This document shows positions 53,859 through 64,000 of a stretch of DNA of 64,000 bases, in pieces (position 1 is the stretch's first letter; every line of letters begins with the position of its first letter). The position numbers and the translations under genes are program-made. The notes beneath the pieces were generated by a model. The model was not told the origin of the DNA, ran no database searches, and saw only the letters and a program-made list of their open reading frames with translations. The stretch is from Ruegeria atlantica (GTDB lineage Bacteria > Pseudomonadota > Alphaproteobacteria > Rhodobacterales > Rhodobacteraceae), in NCBI RefSeq assembly GCF_013032455.1, contig NZ_WQCF01000008.1:124001-188000 (forward strand), given 5' to 3'.

Positions 53859-54904
53859 TGCTGCTGGTTCTGATCCTCGCCGCGGCCCTGTGGGGCGTCG
53901 GCTATTTGGCGGGCGTATCCCGGTCGGCACGCGTAACATCGGTCGCTGTTCTGTTGCTGGGGGTGATAACGGCCCAATTGCTCCTTCCCGATGGGCATCC
54001 TTTGCGCGAGGCGACCGGCGGCTCTGCGGCGATGTGGCTGATACTGGGCGGTACTGCGCTACTGGTACTGCTCTATGGACACATGCTGAAAGCGTTGCGC
54101 AGTCGCGCCGCTCCAGCCTCAGCTCAGGAGCTCGCAATGCCATCCGAGAAATTCTCCGAGACCGAGCTGGAGCGCTACGCTCGCCACATCGTTCTGCGTG
54201 AATTGGGCGGTCCGGGTCAGAAAAAGTTGAAAAAGGCGCGGGTGCTGGTGATTGGTGCCGGAGGGCTCGGCGCGCCCGCGCTGCAATACCTGGCCGCTGC
54301 AGGCGTGGGCACAATAGGCGTGATCGACGATGACGAGGTCGAGAACGCGAACCTTCAACGGCAGGTGATCCACCGCGATGCGGATATCGGCATGCCCAAG
54401 GTGTTCTCGGCCCAGCAAGCCATGCAGGCGCAGAACCCCAATGTCACCGTCCTGCCCTATCACCGCCGTCTGACCGATGAGATCGCCTCCGACCTGTTCG
54501 CTGATTTCGATCTGATTCTCGACGGCACAGACAATTTCGACACCCGCTATCTGGCCAACCGTACGGCGGTTGCGCTGGGTAAGCCGCTGATCTCGGGTGC
54601 ACTGTCACAATGGGAAGGCCAGCTGAGCGTTTTCGATCCGGCCAATGGCGCACCCTGCTATCAGTGTATCTTCCCCGAAGCTCCGGCTCCGGGTCTGGCG
54701 CCGTCCTGTGCCGAGGCCGGGGTGATCGGCCCTTTGCCCGGAGTTGTGGGTTCGATGATGGCGGTCGAGGCAATCAAGATGATCACCGGAGCCGGTCAGG
54801 CTCTGCGTGGGGAAATGCTGATCTATGACGCGCTTTATGGTGAAAGCCGCAAGATTACTTTGTCCCGTCGTGCCGATTGTCCGGTTTGTGGCGCTGGGTC
54901 GTAA
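53858..54904 (+). CDS. MoeB/ThiF family adenylyltransferase with N-terminal membrane segment
   Basis: A 348-residue protein. Residues 1-85 contain three hydrophobic segments, an unusual membrane module, then from about residue 100 a full E1-like adenylyltransferase: YARHIVLRELGGPGQKKL, VIGAGGLGAPALQYL, DDDEVENANLQRQ, and the Cys pairs CYQCIF and CPVCG for zinc. It would adenylate the C-terminus of MoaD or ThiS. The soluble family is about 250 residues long. An internal ATG at 54136 (MPSEKFSETE) could give the soluble form. Confidence 0.88.
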   Translation: MLLVLILAAALWGVGYLAGVSRSARVTSVAVLLLGVITAQLLLPDGHPLREATGGSAAMWLILGGTALLVLLYGHMLKALRSRAAPASAQELAMPSEKFSETELERYARHIVLRELGGPGQKKLKKARVLVIGAGGLGAPALQYLAAAGVGTIGVIDDDEVENANLQRQVIHRDADIGMPKVFSAQQAMQAQNPNVTVLPYHRRLTDEIASDLFADFDLILDGTDNFDTRYLANRTAVALGKPLISGALSQWEGQLSVFDPANGAPCYQCIFPEAPAPGLAPSCAEAGVIGPLPGVVGSMMAVEAIKMITGAGQALRGEMLIYDALYGESRKITLSRRADCPVCGAGS

Positions 54905-54961
54905 CCCCGCTCTGGATCATCCGGTCTACCGTTCCTAATTCTGTGGTCAAAGGAGGCTTCT

Positions 54962-56977
54962 ATGACCTATCCGATCTTGTCCGACTGGACCACACCGTTT
55001 GAAATTGCACCTTTTGCCGACATAGCCGACGACGATTTCGCCCCCGCTCTGGATCAGGCGATGCTGGCTCATAACGCTCAGATCAACGCGATCGCGTCGA
55101 ACCCGGACGCCCCCACTTTCGCAAATACGATCGAGGCACTTGAGGCCGCAGGCGAGCAGATGGACAAGGTTCTTTCGGTGTTCTTCACCGTCGCCGGGGC
55201 CGATAGCAACCCGGCCCGCGAAGCGTTGCAGCGCGACTTCTCGCCCAAATTGTCAGCGCATTTCTCTGGCATCTCGTCGAACAAGGCGCTGTTTCAGCGC
55301 GTGGCAGACCTGTGGAGCCGCAAGGATAAGCTGAACCTGACCGATGAACAGGCCCGTGTATTGATGCTGACCCATCGCGGTTTTGTCCGCGCAGGTGCGG
55401 CGCTTGAAGGCGACGAAGACGCTAGGATGCAGGAGATCAAGGCGCGTTTGGCTTCGCTGGGGACGTCTTTTACCCAGAACCTTCTGGCGGATGAACGCGA
55501 CTGGTCCATGGACCTGTCCGAGGATGATCTGGAAGATCTGCCGGGTTTTATAGTGGATGCCGCCCGCGCCGCAGGAAAGGACAAGGGTGCGGATGGCCCG
55601 GTTGTGACCTTGTCGCGTTCACTGATTGTGCCGTTCCTGCAATTCTCGCCACGCCGAGACCTGAGGGAAAAGGCCTATCGTGCCTGGACCGCACGTGGGG
55701 CCAATGGCGGTGAAACCGATAACCGCGACATTGCAACCGAAATCCTGCAACTGCGCGAAGAGCGGGCCAAGTTGCTGGGCTATGCCAGCTTTGCGGATTT
55801 CAAACTGGAAACCGAAATGGCGCGTACGCCGGAAAAGGTGCGCGATCTGCTGATGCAGGTGTGGGAGCCTGCCAAATCACGGGCCGATGAGGATGCTGAA
55901 ATTCTGACGCAGTTGATGCAGGCGGATGGCGTCAACGGCCCATTGGAAGCGTGGGATTGGCGCTACTACGCCGAGAAACGGCGAAAGGCCGAGCACGATC
56001 TGGATGACGCAGTGCTGAAGCCCTACCTGCAGCTGGACCGGATGATTGACGCTGCCTTTGCCTGCGCGAACCGTCTGTTCGGGCTAGAGTTTGCACCGCT
56101 GGATGTCCCACTCTATCACGCCGATTGCCGCGCGTGGGAGGTGACGCGTAATGGGCAGCATATCGCGGTGTTCATCGGTGACTATTTCGCGCGAAGCTCA
56201 AAACGGTCTGGTGCGTGGTGCAGCGCGATGCGGTCGCAGGCCAAGTTTCCCAAGGTGCAGGCGCCGGTCGTGATCAACGTCTGCAATTTCGCCAAAGGTG
56301 ATCCGGCGCTGCTGTCTTATGACGATGCCCGGACCCTGTTCCACGAGTTCGGCCACGCCTTGCATCAGATGTTGTCCAATGTGACCTATGAAAGCATTTC
56401 AGGTACCAGCGTTGCGCGTGATTTCGTCGAACTGCCCAGTCAGCTCTATGAACATTGGCTGGAGGTCCCCGAGGTTCTGGCCGAATTCGCCACTCATGCC
56501 GATACTGGCGAGCCGATGCCGCAAGAGATGCTGGAGAAGGTGCTGAAGGCGGCCAATTTCGATCAGGGGTTCCAGACGGTGGAATATGTCGCCTCGGCGC
56601 TGGTGGATCTGGCCTTCCATGATGGCGACGCCCCGGTCGATCCGATGGCGAAACAGGCCGAGGTTCTTACCAGCATCGGGATGCCAAAGGCGATCGGTAT
56701 GCGCCACGCCACGCCGCATTTCGCGCATGTGTTCGCGGGCGACGGCTATAGCTCGGGCTATTACAGCTATATGTGGTCCGAGGTCATGGATGCCGACGCC
56801 TTTGCCGCCTTTGAAGAGGCGGGCGGCGCATTCGACCCCGAATGCGCCAAGGCGCTGGAAGAAAACATCCTGTCCACCGGTGGCTCGCGCGAAGCCGAGG
56901 AGTTGTACCTTGCTTTCCGCGGCCGGTTGCCGGGGGTAGAGGCGCTGCTGAAAGGGCGCGGCCTGATCGCGGCCTAG
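54962..56977 (+). CDS. M3 family metallopeptidase (oligopeptidase A / Dcp type)
   Basis: A 671-residue cytoplasmic zinc oligopeptidase. The zinc motif HEFGHALHQML is near residue 462, with the downstream ligand Glu in ELPSQLYEHW. GYSSGYYSYMWSEV is a conserved C-terminal block. There is no signal peptide. AAAGGAGG precedes the ATG. It converges with ghrA and the stops overlap. Confidence 0.93.
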   Translation: MTYPILSDWTTPFEIAPFADIADDDFAPALDQAMLAHNAQINAIASNPDAPTFANTIEALEAAGEQMDKVLSVFFTVAGADSNPAREALQRDFSPKLSAHFSGISSNKALFQRVADLWSRKDKLNLTDEQARVLMLTHRGFVRAGAALEGDEDARMQEIKARLASLGTSFTQNLLADERDWSMDLSEDDLEDLPGFIVDAARAAGKDKGADGPVVTLSRSLIVPFLQFSPRRDLREKAYRAWTARGANGGETDNRDIATEILQLREERAKLLGYASFADFKLETEMARTPEKVRDLLMQVWEPAKSRADEDAEILTQLMQADGVNGPLEAWDWRYYAEKRRKAEHDLDDAVLKPYLQLDRMIDAAFACANRLFGLEFAPLDVPLYHADCRAWEVTRNGQHIAVFIGDYFARSSKRSGAWCSAMRSQAKFPKVQAPVVINVCNFAKGDPALLSYDDARTLFHEFGHALHQMLSNVTYESISGTSVARDFVELPSQLYEHWLEVPEVLAEFATHADTGEPMPQEMLEKVLKAANFDQGFQTVEYVASALVDLAFHDGDAPVDPMAKQAEVLTSIGMPKAIGMRHATPHFAHVFAGDGYSSGYYSYMWSEVMDADAFAAFEEAGGAFDPECAKALEENILSTGGSREAEELYLAFRGRLPGVEALLKGRGLIAA

Positions 56978-57906
56978 TATCCCAAATTGCGATCGACGAG
57001 GTGCAGGAACGGTTCGCCTTCCTCACCCCGTCGGATGTTCTCGCAGATCACCTGCGCCGCTGTTTCTGGTCGGGTTTCAGAGGCGATATGCGGAGTGACC
57101 GTTACGTTCGGATGCGTCCAATAGGGGTGATCTGCGGGCAGAGGTTCAATCCGGAACACGTCCAACGTGGCATGACCGATCTGGCCAGAGTTCAGTGCCG
57201 CCAACAGGGCATCATCGTCAATCAGAGGGCCGCGCCCGGGGTTGATGATACGCGCGCCCTTGGGCATCAGTGCCAGCGTTTCGGCATTCAGTGTGTTTTC
57301 AGTGGCGGGTGTGCCCGGCAATAGCAGTACCACGATCTCGGCCTGTGACAGGGCGGCACGCAGCCCGTCTGCACCATGCATGCATGTGACGCCGGGAATA
57401 TCTTTGGCCGAGCGGCTCCAACCCATGACGTCAAAGTTCAGGGCGGCCAACGTGCGGGCGGTAGCCTCGCCCAGCGCTCCGAGACCCAGAATGCAAACCT
57501 TGCGCTCGGTCGCCAGCGGCGGAATTTCGGGGGTCCAGACACCATCTTGAACTGTGATGTGCCGATCCATCCCAAGGTGATAGCGCAACACGTGGCCGAC
57601 AACCCATTCGGTCATGCCCTGCGTCAGGCCGTGGTCCACCATCCGCGCAAGTGGTACGGTCAGGGTCTCGTTGCCCGCGATTTTCTCGACCCCTGCCCAA
57701 AGGCTCAGTACGGCCTTCAACTGGGTAAAAGGCGCGAAATCCAGCAGCCCTCCGTTTGGCGCATAGACGATATAGTCGACCTGCTCGGGGGCGAGCTCGG
57801 TGCCGAGTTGAAATTCCAGCCCCGCCTCGGTCAAGTATTTGGTCAGCAGTGGTTCGTATACTGGCCACAGGGCAGGGCGCGCGGAAAACAGGATGTTTAC
57901 GGTCAT
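56974..57906 (-). CDS. Glyoxylate/hydroxypyruvate reductase A family
   Basis: A 310-residue D-isomer-specific 2-hydroxyacid dehydrogenase. The NAD(P) fold is LGLGALGEATARTL, and the catalytic residues are Arg in NPGRGPLID, Glu in LDVFRIEPLPADHPYW and His in TPHIASET. This matches the GhrA subgroup. Reduction of glyoxylate would fit a genome with the ethylmalonyl-CoA pathway, but the substrate is inferred. Confidence 0.88.
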   Translation of the reverse strand: MTVNILFSARPALWPVYEPLLTKYLTEAGLEFQLGTELAPEQVDYIVYAPNGGLLDFAPFTQLKAVLSLWAGVEKIAGNETLTVPLARMVDHGLTQGMTEWVVGHVLRYHLGMDRHITVQDGVWTPEIPPLATERKVCILGLGALGEATARTLAALNFDVMGWSRSAKDIPGVTCMHGADGLRAALSQAEIVVLLLPGTPATENTLNAETLALMPKGARIINPGRGPLIDDDALLAALNSGQIGHATLDVFRIEPLPADHPYWTHPNVTVTPHIASETRPETAAQVICENIRRGEEGEPFLHLVDRNLGY

Positions 57907-57921
57907 GGCGGACCTTTCAAA

Positions 57922-59061
57922 TTAGCGGGGGCGATGGATATGGGCGCTTTGGACGATGCCGAAGGCTGCCATCAGAACCAGCATGGCTGAGCCGCCATAG
58001 CTGACCATCGGCAGAGGTACACCCACAACCGGGGCCAGGCCCATGACCATTGACATGTTGACCGCGAAGAACAGGAAAAAGTTCAGTGCAATGCCCAGCG
58101 TCACCAGCGACGAGAATCGGTCTTTGGTCGAAAGTGCAGTGACCAGACAAAAGATCAGGATCAGGCCATAGAGGGTCAGCAGGGTAATACCGCCGACAAA
58201 GCCGAACTCTTCGGCCAGCGTCGTAAAAATGAAATCGGTATGTTTCTCGGGCAGGAAGTTCAGCCGCGATTGTGTGCCTTGCATGAACCCGCGCCCGTTC
58301 CAGCCGCCTGATCCCAGCGCGATCTTGGACTGTGTGATGTGGTAGCCCGCACCAAGAGGGTCCGTTGAAGGGTCCAGAAACGTGTCGATCCGTCGGAACT
58401 GGTAATCCTTAAGCAACTGCCACTCGGTCCCGCGGCTGTTGAAAACAGTAGCGATCAGGCCAATCACGGCGGCGATCACAGCGGCGAAATAGGCCCAGTG
58501 GACACCGGCCAGGAACATCAGCCCGCCACCCGCTGCCAGCAGCAGGATCGAGGTGCCCAGATCAGGTTGTTTCAAAACCATGGCCGTGGGGATCAGGATC
58601 AGGGCCACCGGGATCAACACCCATAGCGGGCGGGACGTCTTGTGCGACGGCAACCAGTCGTAATACGCGGCCAGCACCATCACCAGCGCAACCTTCATCA
58701 CTTCGGACGGTTGCAGACGCATGAATCCAAGGTCGATCCAGCGTTGGGCACCCATGCCGATGGTGCCGAATAACTCCACAAAAATCAGCAGAACGATTGA
58801 TCCGAGATAGGCAACCACAGACATGTTGCGCCAGAACCAGATCGGCACCAGCGCGATGATGAACATGACCGTCAGGCCCAAACCAAAACGTTCCAGTTGG
58901 GGCTCGGCCCAAGGGGTCCATGATCCGCCCGCCACCGAATACAGCATCAGGAACCCAGCGCTGGCGACGCTGATCAGCAACAGGGTCAACGGCCAGTTCA
59001 TAAACAGAAACTTGCGGAACCCCGATGGCGTGGATTTGACGGCGTATTCAAGATAGCTCAT
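57922..59061 (-). CDS. rodA: Rod shape-determining protein RodA
   Basis: SEDS-family peptidoglycan polymerase with about ten helices, 379 residues. GSGGWNGRGFMQGTQSRLNFLPEKHTDFIF is represented by the core LPEKHTDFIF, and MSYGGSAMLVLMAAFGIVQS is near the C-terminus. The start overlaps the mrdA stop (ATGA), so it is coupled to its PBP2 partner. Confidence 0.95.
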   Translation of the reverse strand: MSYLEYAVKSTPSGFRKFLFMNWPLTLLLISVASAGFLMLYSVAGGSWTPWAEPQLERFGLGLTVMFIIALVPIWFWRNMSVVAYLGSIVLLIFVELFGTIGMGAQRWIDLGFMRLQPSEVMKVALVMVLAAYYDWLPSHKTSRPLWVLIPVALILIPTAMVLKQPDLGTSILLLAAGGGLMFLAGVHWAYFAAVIAAVIGLIATVFNSRGTEWQLLKDYQFRRIDTFLDPSTDPLGAGYHITQSKIALGSGGWNGRGFMQGTQSRLNFLPEKHTDFIFTTLAEEFGFVGGITLLTLYGLILIFCLVTALSTKDRFSSLVTLGIALNFFLFFAVNMSMVMGLAPVVGVPLPMVSYGGSAMLVLMAAFGIVQSAHIHRPR

Positions 59062-61007
59062 GCGCGGTCCTTCTCGGTCGGACGCGCTTTGGGGCGACGG
59101 TCACCCTCAAGCCGTTTTTGTTGTTCTTTGATGCGCTCTCGGTCGGCGACAGGGTAGGCTTCAAGCGGCGGGGTGCCGTTATACAGAGCCTGCAGCATGA
59201 TATCCCGCGCGACCGGGGCTGCGGCCTTCGATCCGCCGCCGCCATGTTCCACCACCACCGCCACGGCGTATTTTGGGTTGTCATAGGGGGCAAAGCTGAC
59301 AAACAGCGCGTGGTCGCGACGTTCCCATGGCAGGTCTTCATTGCGGATCACACCGGCGGCGCGTTCGGCCTTGGTGATGTTGCGCACCTGGCTGGTGCCG
59401 GTCTTGCCCGCCATGCGCAGGTCATCCGCGATGATGCGGCTGCGATAAGCTGTGCCGCCCCTGTCGTTTGAAACCGAGAACATCGCGTTGCGAATGTGTT
59501 CCAGGTTGTTCGGGTCGACGGCCAGTGGCTCACCAGCGCCCGAAGGTTGCTCAACCCCGTTCACTGACCGCACCAACCGTGGTTTAACAGCGCGCCCCGT
59601 GGCGATTCGTGCTGTCATGACAGCAAGTTGCAGGGGCGAGGCCAGCATGAAACCTTGACCAATCGACGCATTTGCTGTGTCGCCGACCAGCCAACCTTCG
59701 CCGTGGACGCGTTCTTTCCATTCCTGGTTCGGGGCCAATCCCGCCGCAACAGCAGACATCGGGATGTCGTGTTTGACGCCCAGCCCAAAGGTGTTTGCCA
59801 TTTCAGAGATCTTATCGATTCCCGTGCGCAGCGCCACGTCGTAATAGTAAACGTCGCAGCTGCGTTTGAGTGACAGATTAAGATCAACGGTGCCATGCCC
59901 ACCACGTTTCCAGCAGTGAAAGCGACGGCTGCCCACCTTTAGGTGGCCGGGGCAATACACCGTGTTGGACGACCCGATCACCCCGGCCTCAAGCGCAGCC
60001 ATGGCGGTGATCATCTTGAAGGTCGAGCCTGGGGGGTAGGTGCCCTGCACCGTCTTGTTGGCCAGCGGGCGGTAATTGTCCTGAGTCAGCGCCCGATAAT
60101 CAGCGACCGAGATGCCGCGCACAAACAGGTTTGGATCGAAACTGGGGGCTGAGCTGATGGCGCGAATATCGCCGGTTTCGCAGTCGATCACAACCGCGGC
60201 TGCGCTTTCCCCGGCCAGTCGAGCCTGAGCGTATTGCTGCAGATCGGCGTCGACTGATAATTGCAGATCAGCCCCGGCCTCGCCTTCTTGCCGGTCCAGT
60301 TCGCGCATCACCCTGCCGGTGGCGTTGACCTCGACCCGTTTGGCGCCAGCTTTGCCGCGCAGACTGATTTCCTGCTTTGCCTCAAGCCCGACCTTGCCGA
60401 TTTGGAACCGCGGGATACGCAACACCGGTTCGGGGTCTTCGATCTGGCTAAGGTCATAATCGCTGACCGGGCCGACATAGCCGACCACATGGGCGAAATC
60501 CTCATACCTTGGATATTGCCGGGTCTGCCCCACTTCGGGGATCACGCCGGGCAGGGCAGGCGCGTTAACGGCAACTTTTGAGATATCCTCCCACGTGACC
60601 TGATCGGCCAGTGTGACCGGCAAGAACGGGGCCGAGCGGCGCATTTCCGTCTTGGCGCGTTCGATCTCATCCTCGGTCAGGGGGATCAGCTCTGAGAGTT
60701 TGGTGATGACCTCATCCACGTCACCCGCATCCTCACGCACCATGACGATGCGATACGAGGGTGAGTTCTGGCCGATGATCTGCCCGTTCCGGTCATAGAT
60801 TCGGCCTCGGGTCGGGGGGATCAGCCGAATGTTGATCCGGTTTTCTTCGGCCAGCAGGCGGTATTCGTCGGCCTGATCCACCTGCATGAATCGCATCCGG
60901 GCGGCCAGTCCGCCGATAAAGGCGGCTTGCAGGCCGCCCAGGATCAACGCCCTACGAGGCAAGCGCTTATAGGCGAGGCCTTGGGCTTTGGTTTTGCGCT
61001 GTTTCAT
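59058..61007 (-). CDS. mrdA: Penicillin-binding protein 2
   Basis: Elongation-specific transpeptidase, 649 residues from ATG 61007. One membrane helix (about residues 18-36) is followed by the dimerisation domain and a transpeptidase domain with PPGSTFKMI (active Ser), SCDVYYYDVA and KTGTSQV. A longer upstream frame lies within mreD and is rejected. The start shares a base with the mreD stop (TGATG). Confidence 0.95.
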   Translation of the reverse strand: MKQRKTKAQGLAYKRLPRRALILGGLQAAFIGGLAARMRFMQVDQADEYRLLAEENRINIRLIPPTRGRIYDRNGQIIGQNSPSYRIVMVREDAGDVDEVITKLSELIPLTEDEIERAKTEMRRSAPFLPVTLADQVTWEDISKVAVNAPALPGVIPEVGQTRQYPRYEDFAHVVGYVGPVSDYDLSQIEDPEPVLRIPRFQIGKVGLEAKQEISLRGKAGAKRVEVNATGRVMRELDRQEGEAGADLQLSVDADLQQYAQARLAGESAAAVVIDCETGDIRAISSAPSFDPNLFVRGISVADYRALTQDNYRPLANKTVQGTYPPGSTFKMITAMAALEAGVIGSSNTVYCPGHLKVGSRRFHCWKRGGHGTVDLNLSLKRSCDVYYYDVALRTGIDKISEMANTFGLGVKHDIPMSAVAAGLAPNQEWKERVHGEGWLVGDTANASIGQGFMLASPLQLAVMTARIATGRAVKPRLVRSVNGVEQPSGAGEPLAVDPNNLEHIRNAMFSVSNDRGGTAYRSRIIADDLRMAGKTGTSQVRNITKAERAAGVIRNEDLPWERRDHALFVSFAPYDNPKYAVAVVVEHGGGGSKAAAPVARDIMLQALYNGTPPLEAYPVADRERIKEQQKRLEGDRRPKARPTEKDRA

Positions 61008-61543
61008 CACTGCGCCCCCAATGCACCGGTATTTGCGGGGGATAAACGGCGAACACCGAATCCATTCTGACTGAGCAGAACGATCAAAGGATAAATCGCA
61101 ATTGTCAGAAACACTTGTATCATTACCGGCCCCAGTGCCGCCTGTTGCACCGACAGAATAGCAAGAATGACGCGGTTCAACATGAAAACTGCTGTGATCA
61201 CCACGGCAACAGTCGACCATTCTCCGATGAAGCCCGAATCCCGCAGCCCGAACGCCGAAGAACGCAGATAGGCCGTCGCAAGAACCACCAGCGCGGCCAA
61301 TAGGCCGGGTGGGCGCTGCAGCAAGAGGTCGGCCATCAGCATCACAATGGCCACCAGAAGGGTCGGCACAAATTCGGGTCGCCTAAGCACCCAGGCAAAG
61401 GTCAGGGCGATCAACAGTTCGGGAAACGGCCAACGATCCGGTTTTGTATCGAGCGGCAGAAGGTGCAGGAACAGGATCAGAATAGCCAGAAACAGGTAAA
61501 GGCCACGCTTGGACCACAACTGTGAGGTCTGACTACCCATCAC
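61007..61543 (-). CDS. mreD: Rod shape-determining protein MreD
   Basis: A 178-residue inner-membrane protein with about five helices, part of the Rod complex between MreC and the synthases. Sequence conservation of MreD is low; the identification rests on length, topology, the RRPEFVPTLLVAIVMLMADLL segment and position between mreC and mrdA. It overlaps mreC by 11 bases; either of two adjacent ATGs may be the start. Confidence 0.9.
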   Translation of the reverse strand: MMGSQTSQLWSKRGLYLFLAILILFLHLLPLDTKPDRWPFPELLIALTFAWVLRRPEFVPTLLVAIVMLMADLLLQRPPGLLAALVVLATAYLRSSAFGLRDSGFIGEWSTVAVVITAVFMLNRVILAILSVQQAALGPVMIQVFLTIAIYPLIVLLSQNGFGVRRLSPANTGALGAQ

Positions 61544-62435
61544 CGACCTCCACCTGCGGAAGGGCGGCGGCAGGCTGTCTGGGCCCGACTATATCGCCGG
61601 GGTCCTGAATGCGGGGGGCCGACTGGTATCGCAGAACGCGCAGAAATTCGAGCCGCTCGAAATCCGCGGACAGACGCACCCGCAAACGGCCACCGGGGTC
61701 GGCAGTGATCTGGCCGATCAACAAGCCGCCGGGAAACACACCACCATCACCCGAGGTTACGACGCGGTCGCCGGGGCGAACCAGCTCTCGGTTCTCCAGA
61801 AACTCGACCGCCGGTGCCGGTGTGTTATCACCGGTGATCAGAGCGGTCTGGCCCGAGGGCTGGATGGTCGCAGGGATCGCGCTTGAGGCATCGGTCATCA
61901 GGATCACCCGTGCCGTATCCGGGCCCACGCCCGAGATCCGTCCGACGACACCGATCCCGTCCATCGTGGCCCAGCCATCGGTGATACCGTCCCGTTCACC
62001 CACATTCAGCAGAACCGACTGCCGGAATGGCGAGCCGCTGTCAGCCATCACAACTCCGGTGATATAGGTCAGGCGTGGATCTAGGCGTACATTGTTGAGG
62101 TCCAGCAGTCGGGCGTTTTCCTGCTCCAACTGCAATGCGGCCTCTTTCCAGGCGCGCATCAGGCGCAGCTCGCTACGCAATTCCTGATTCTGTTCGCTCA
62201 GGCGCTGATAGCTTTGGAAATCGCGCACCAGATTGACCACCCCGGTGACTGGCACCATCGCCCATTCCATCGACGGGACGACCGTATCCACCACTTGCGC
62301 GCGGAACCGTTCCACGCGCGGGCTGTCGATACGCCAGACCAGAAAAATGCCAACCAGGAATAACACAACGATCCCCAATAGCAGGCGGCGTAATGGGGTG
62401 GTGTATTCGTCCCGCTGTGATCGGTCCTTTGCCAC
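61533..62435 (-). CDS. mreC: Rod shape-determining protein MreC
   Basis: A 300-residue bitopic protein: a helix near residues 15-33, then a coiled coil (about 70-110, rich in Gln, Glu and Leu) and a beta-rich periplasmic domain with GVVGRISGVG and TSGDGGVFPGGLLIGQI. It scaffolds the elongation machinery. The C-terminus has an extra low-complexity tail. Confidence 0.94.
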   Translation of the reverse strand: MAKDRSQRDEYTTPLRRLLLGIVVLFLVGIFLVWRIDSPRVERFRAQVVDTVVPSMEWAMVPVTGVVNLVRDFQSYQRLSEQNQELRSELRLMRAWKEAALQLEQENARLLDLNNVRLDPRLTYITGVVMADSGSPFRQSVLLNVGERDGITDGWATMDGIGVVGRISGVGPDTARVILMTDASSAIPATIQPSGQTALITGDNTPAPAVEFLENRELVRPGDRVVTSGDGGVFPGGLLIGQITADPGGRLRVRLSADFERLEFLRVLRYQSAPRIQDPGDIVGPRQPAAALPQVEVGDG

Positions 62436-62491
62436 AGGTTACCTTCCCGTGCTGCTCGTGCCCGAGTGTTGACCCTTAGAGGGTGCGCGCC

Positions 62492-63604
<1,113 letters not shown>

Positions 63605-63693
63605 TTATAGGGTGCCAGCACGTCCGGTAAAAGGGCTGATTCCGCGACAATCAGCACCTTTCCGCCTTTATGACAGGGACTTTAGAAGGCAAA

Positions 63694-64000
63694 ATGCTCT
63701 CTTATCAACATATTTACCACGCAGGTAATCTGGCGGATGTGCAAAAGCACGCATTGTTGGCTTGGGTGCTGGATTATCTGACCCGCAAAGATAAACCGCT
63801 GACCTATCTCGAAACGCATTCAGGGCGCGGCCTGTACCAGTTGGACGCGGCAGAGGCGGTGCGCACCGGTGAGGCCGCCGCAGGCATTGAACGCGTATTG
63901 CGCGAAAAATGGTTTCCGGCAGACCATCCATTGTCCAGAGCGCTTGAGAATGTGCGGGCACAGTACGGAGAACACAGCTATGCAGGGTCGCCAATGATTG
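63694..64000 (+). CDS. rlmJ: 23S rRNA (adenine(2030)-N6)-methyltransferase (partial)
   Basis: The first 102 codons of RlmJ are visible before the right edge. MLSYQHIYHAGNLADVQKHA is the conserved N-terminus of the family, and YLETHSGRGLYQL carries the SAM-binding region. The rest, including the NPPY-type catalytic motif, is outside the window. It is divergent from mreB with a 155-base shared upstream region. Confidence 0.93.
   Translation, partial: MLSYQHIYHAGNLADVQKHALLAWVLDYLTRKDKPLTYLETHSGRGLYQLDAAEAVRTGEAAAGIERVLREKWFPADHPLSRALENVRAQYGEHSYAGSPMI

Noticed and set aside
52518-54314. A 598-codon open frame antisense to coaBC, dut and moeB/thiF
   Set aside because: It spans three well-identified genes and gives low-complexity Arg/His/Pro-rich translation, so it is a shadow.

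Overview
The window is chromosomal DNA of a Roseobacter-clade alphaproteobacterium (Rhodobacterales, Ruegeria-like). The evidence is the gene content and order: a TCA cluster (sucA-sucD-sucC, mdh, sdhCDAB) interleaved with ethylmalonyl-CoA pathway genes (a Mcl2-type malyl-CoA thioesterase, mesaconyl-CoA hydratase, ethylmalonyl-CoA mutase, crotonyl-CoA carboxylase/reductase), plus small Rhodobacterales proteins, an HvrA/H-NS-like protein and a LuxR/LuxI pair. Coding density is high, codon use looks GC-rich, and I saw no tRNA, rRNA, insertion sequence, prophage or CRISPR array.

Layout. 1-7.5 kb: minus-strand succinyl-CoA/2-oxoglutarate operon (sucC, a lipoprotein, sucD, an unknown gene, DUF805, sucA running off the left edge), then mdh. 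7.7-16.4 kb: TauE/SafE permease, mcl2-NnrU-DUF1737-mch, a VWA protein, sdhCDAB and two very small genes. 16.4-22.5 kb: deoD, H-NS-like gene, ecm, a PlsB-like acyltransferase and ccr. 22.6-26.6 kb: a small gene overlapping luxR, luxR, luxI, a RecD-like helicase and an SDR. 26.6-33.5 kb: TIGR02186/TauE pair and a BMP-type nucleoside ABC transporter. 33.5-49.2 kb: housekeeping (rimI, tsaB, nfuA, HCCA isomerase, usp, BCAT, trpS, a dead rhomboid, murJ, glnD, an LppC-like lipoprotein, rsmI, yraN, gshB, comM, GST). 49.2-57.9 kb: cobC/cobU, rpoH, chaN-like, coaBC, dut, moeB/thiF, M3 peptidase, ghrA. 57.9-64 kb: the rod-shape operon mreB-mreC-mreD-mrdA-rodA, with rlmJ divergent and cut by the right edge.

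How the genes work together. Acetyl-CoA assimilation by the ethylmalonyl-CoA pathway (Ccr, Ecm, Mch, Mcl2) feeds glyoxylate/malate and succinyl-CoA into the adjacent TCA genes. The sucC and sdhC promoter regions carry the same paired dyad, TGTGATCACA twice with centres exactly 21 bp apart, which suggests one regulator acts on both operons. The luxRI operon is preceded by a perfect TTAA-N7-TTAA CtrA-type box, consistent with the known link between CtrA and quorum sensing in this order.

I did not find a clearly undescribed multi-gene system. The signals most worth follow-up are the paired operator, the CtrA box and small overlapping gene ahead of luxR, a hairpin burying the ribosome binding site and start of the helicase after luxI, a rhomboid with every catalytic residue replaced, and two unfamiliar genes inserted in the suc operon.
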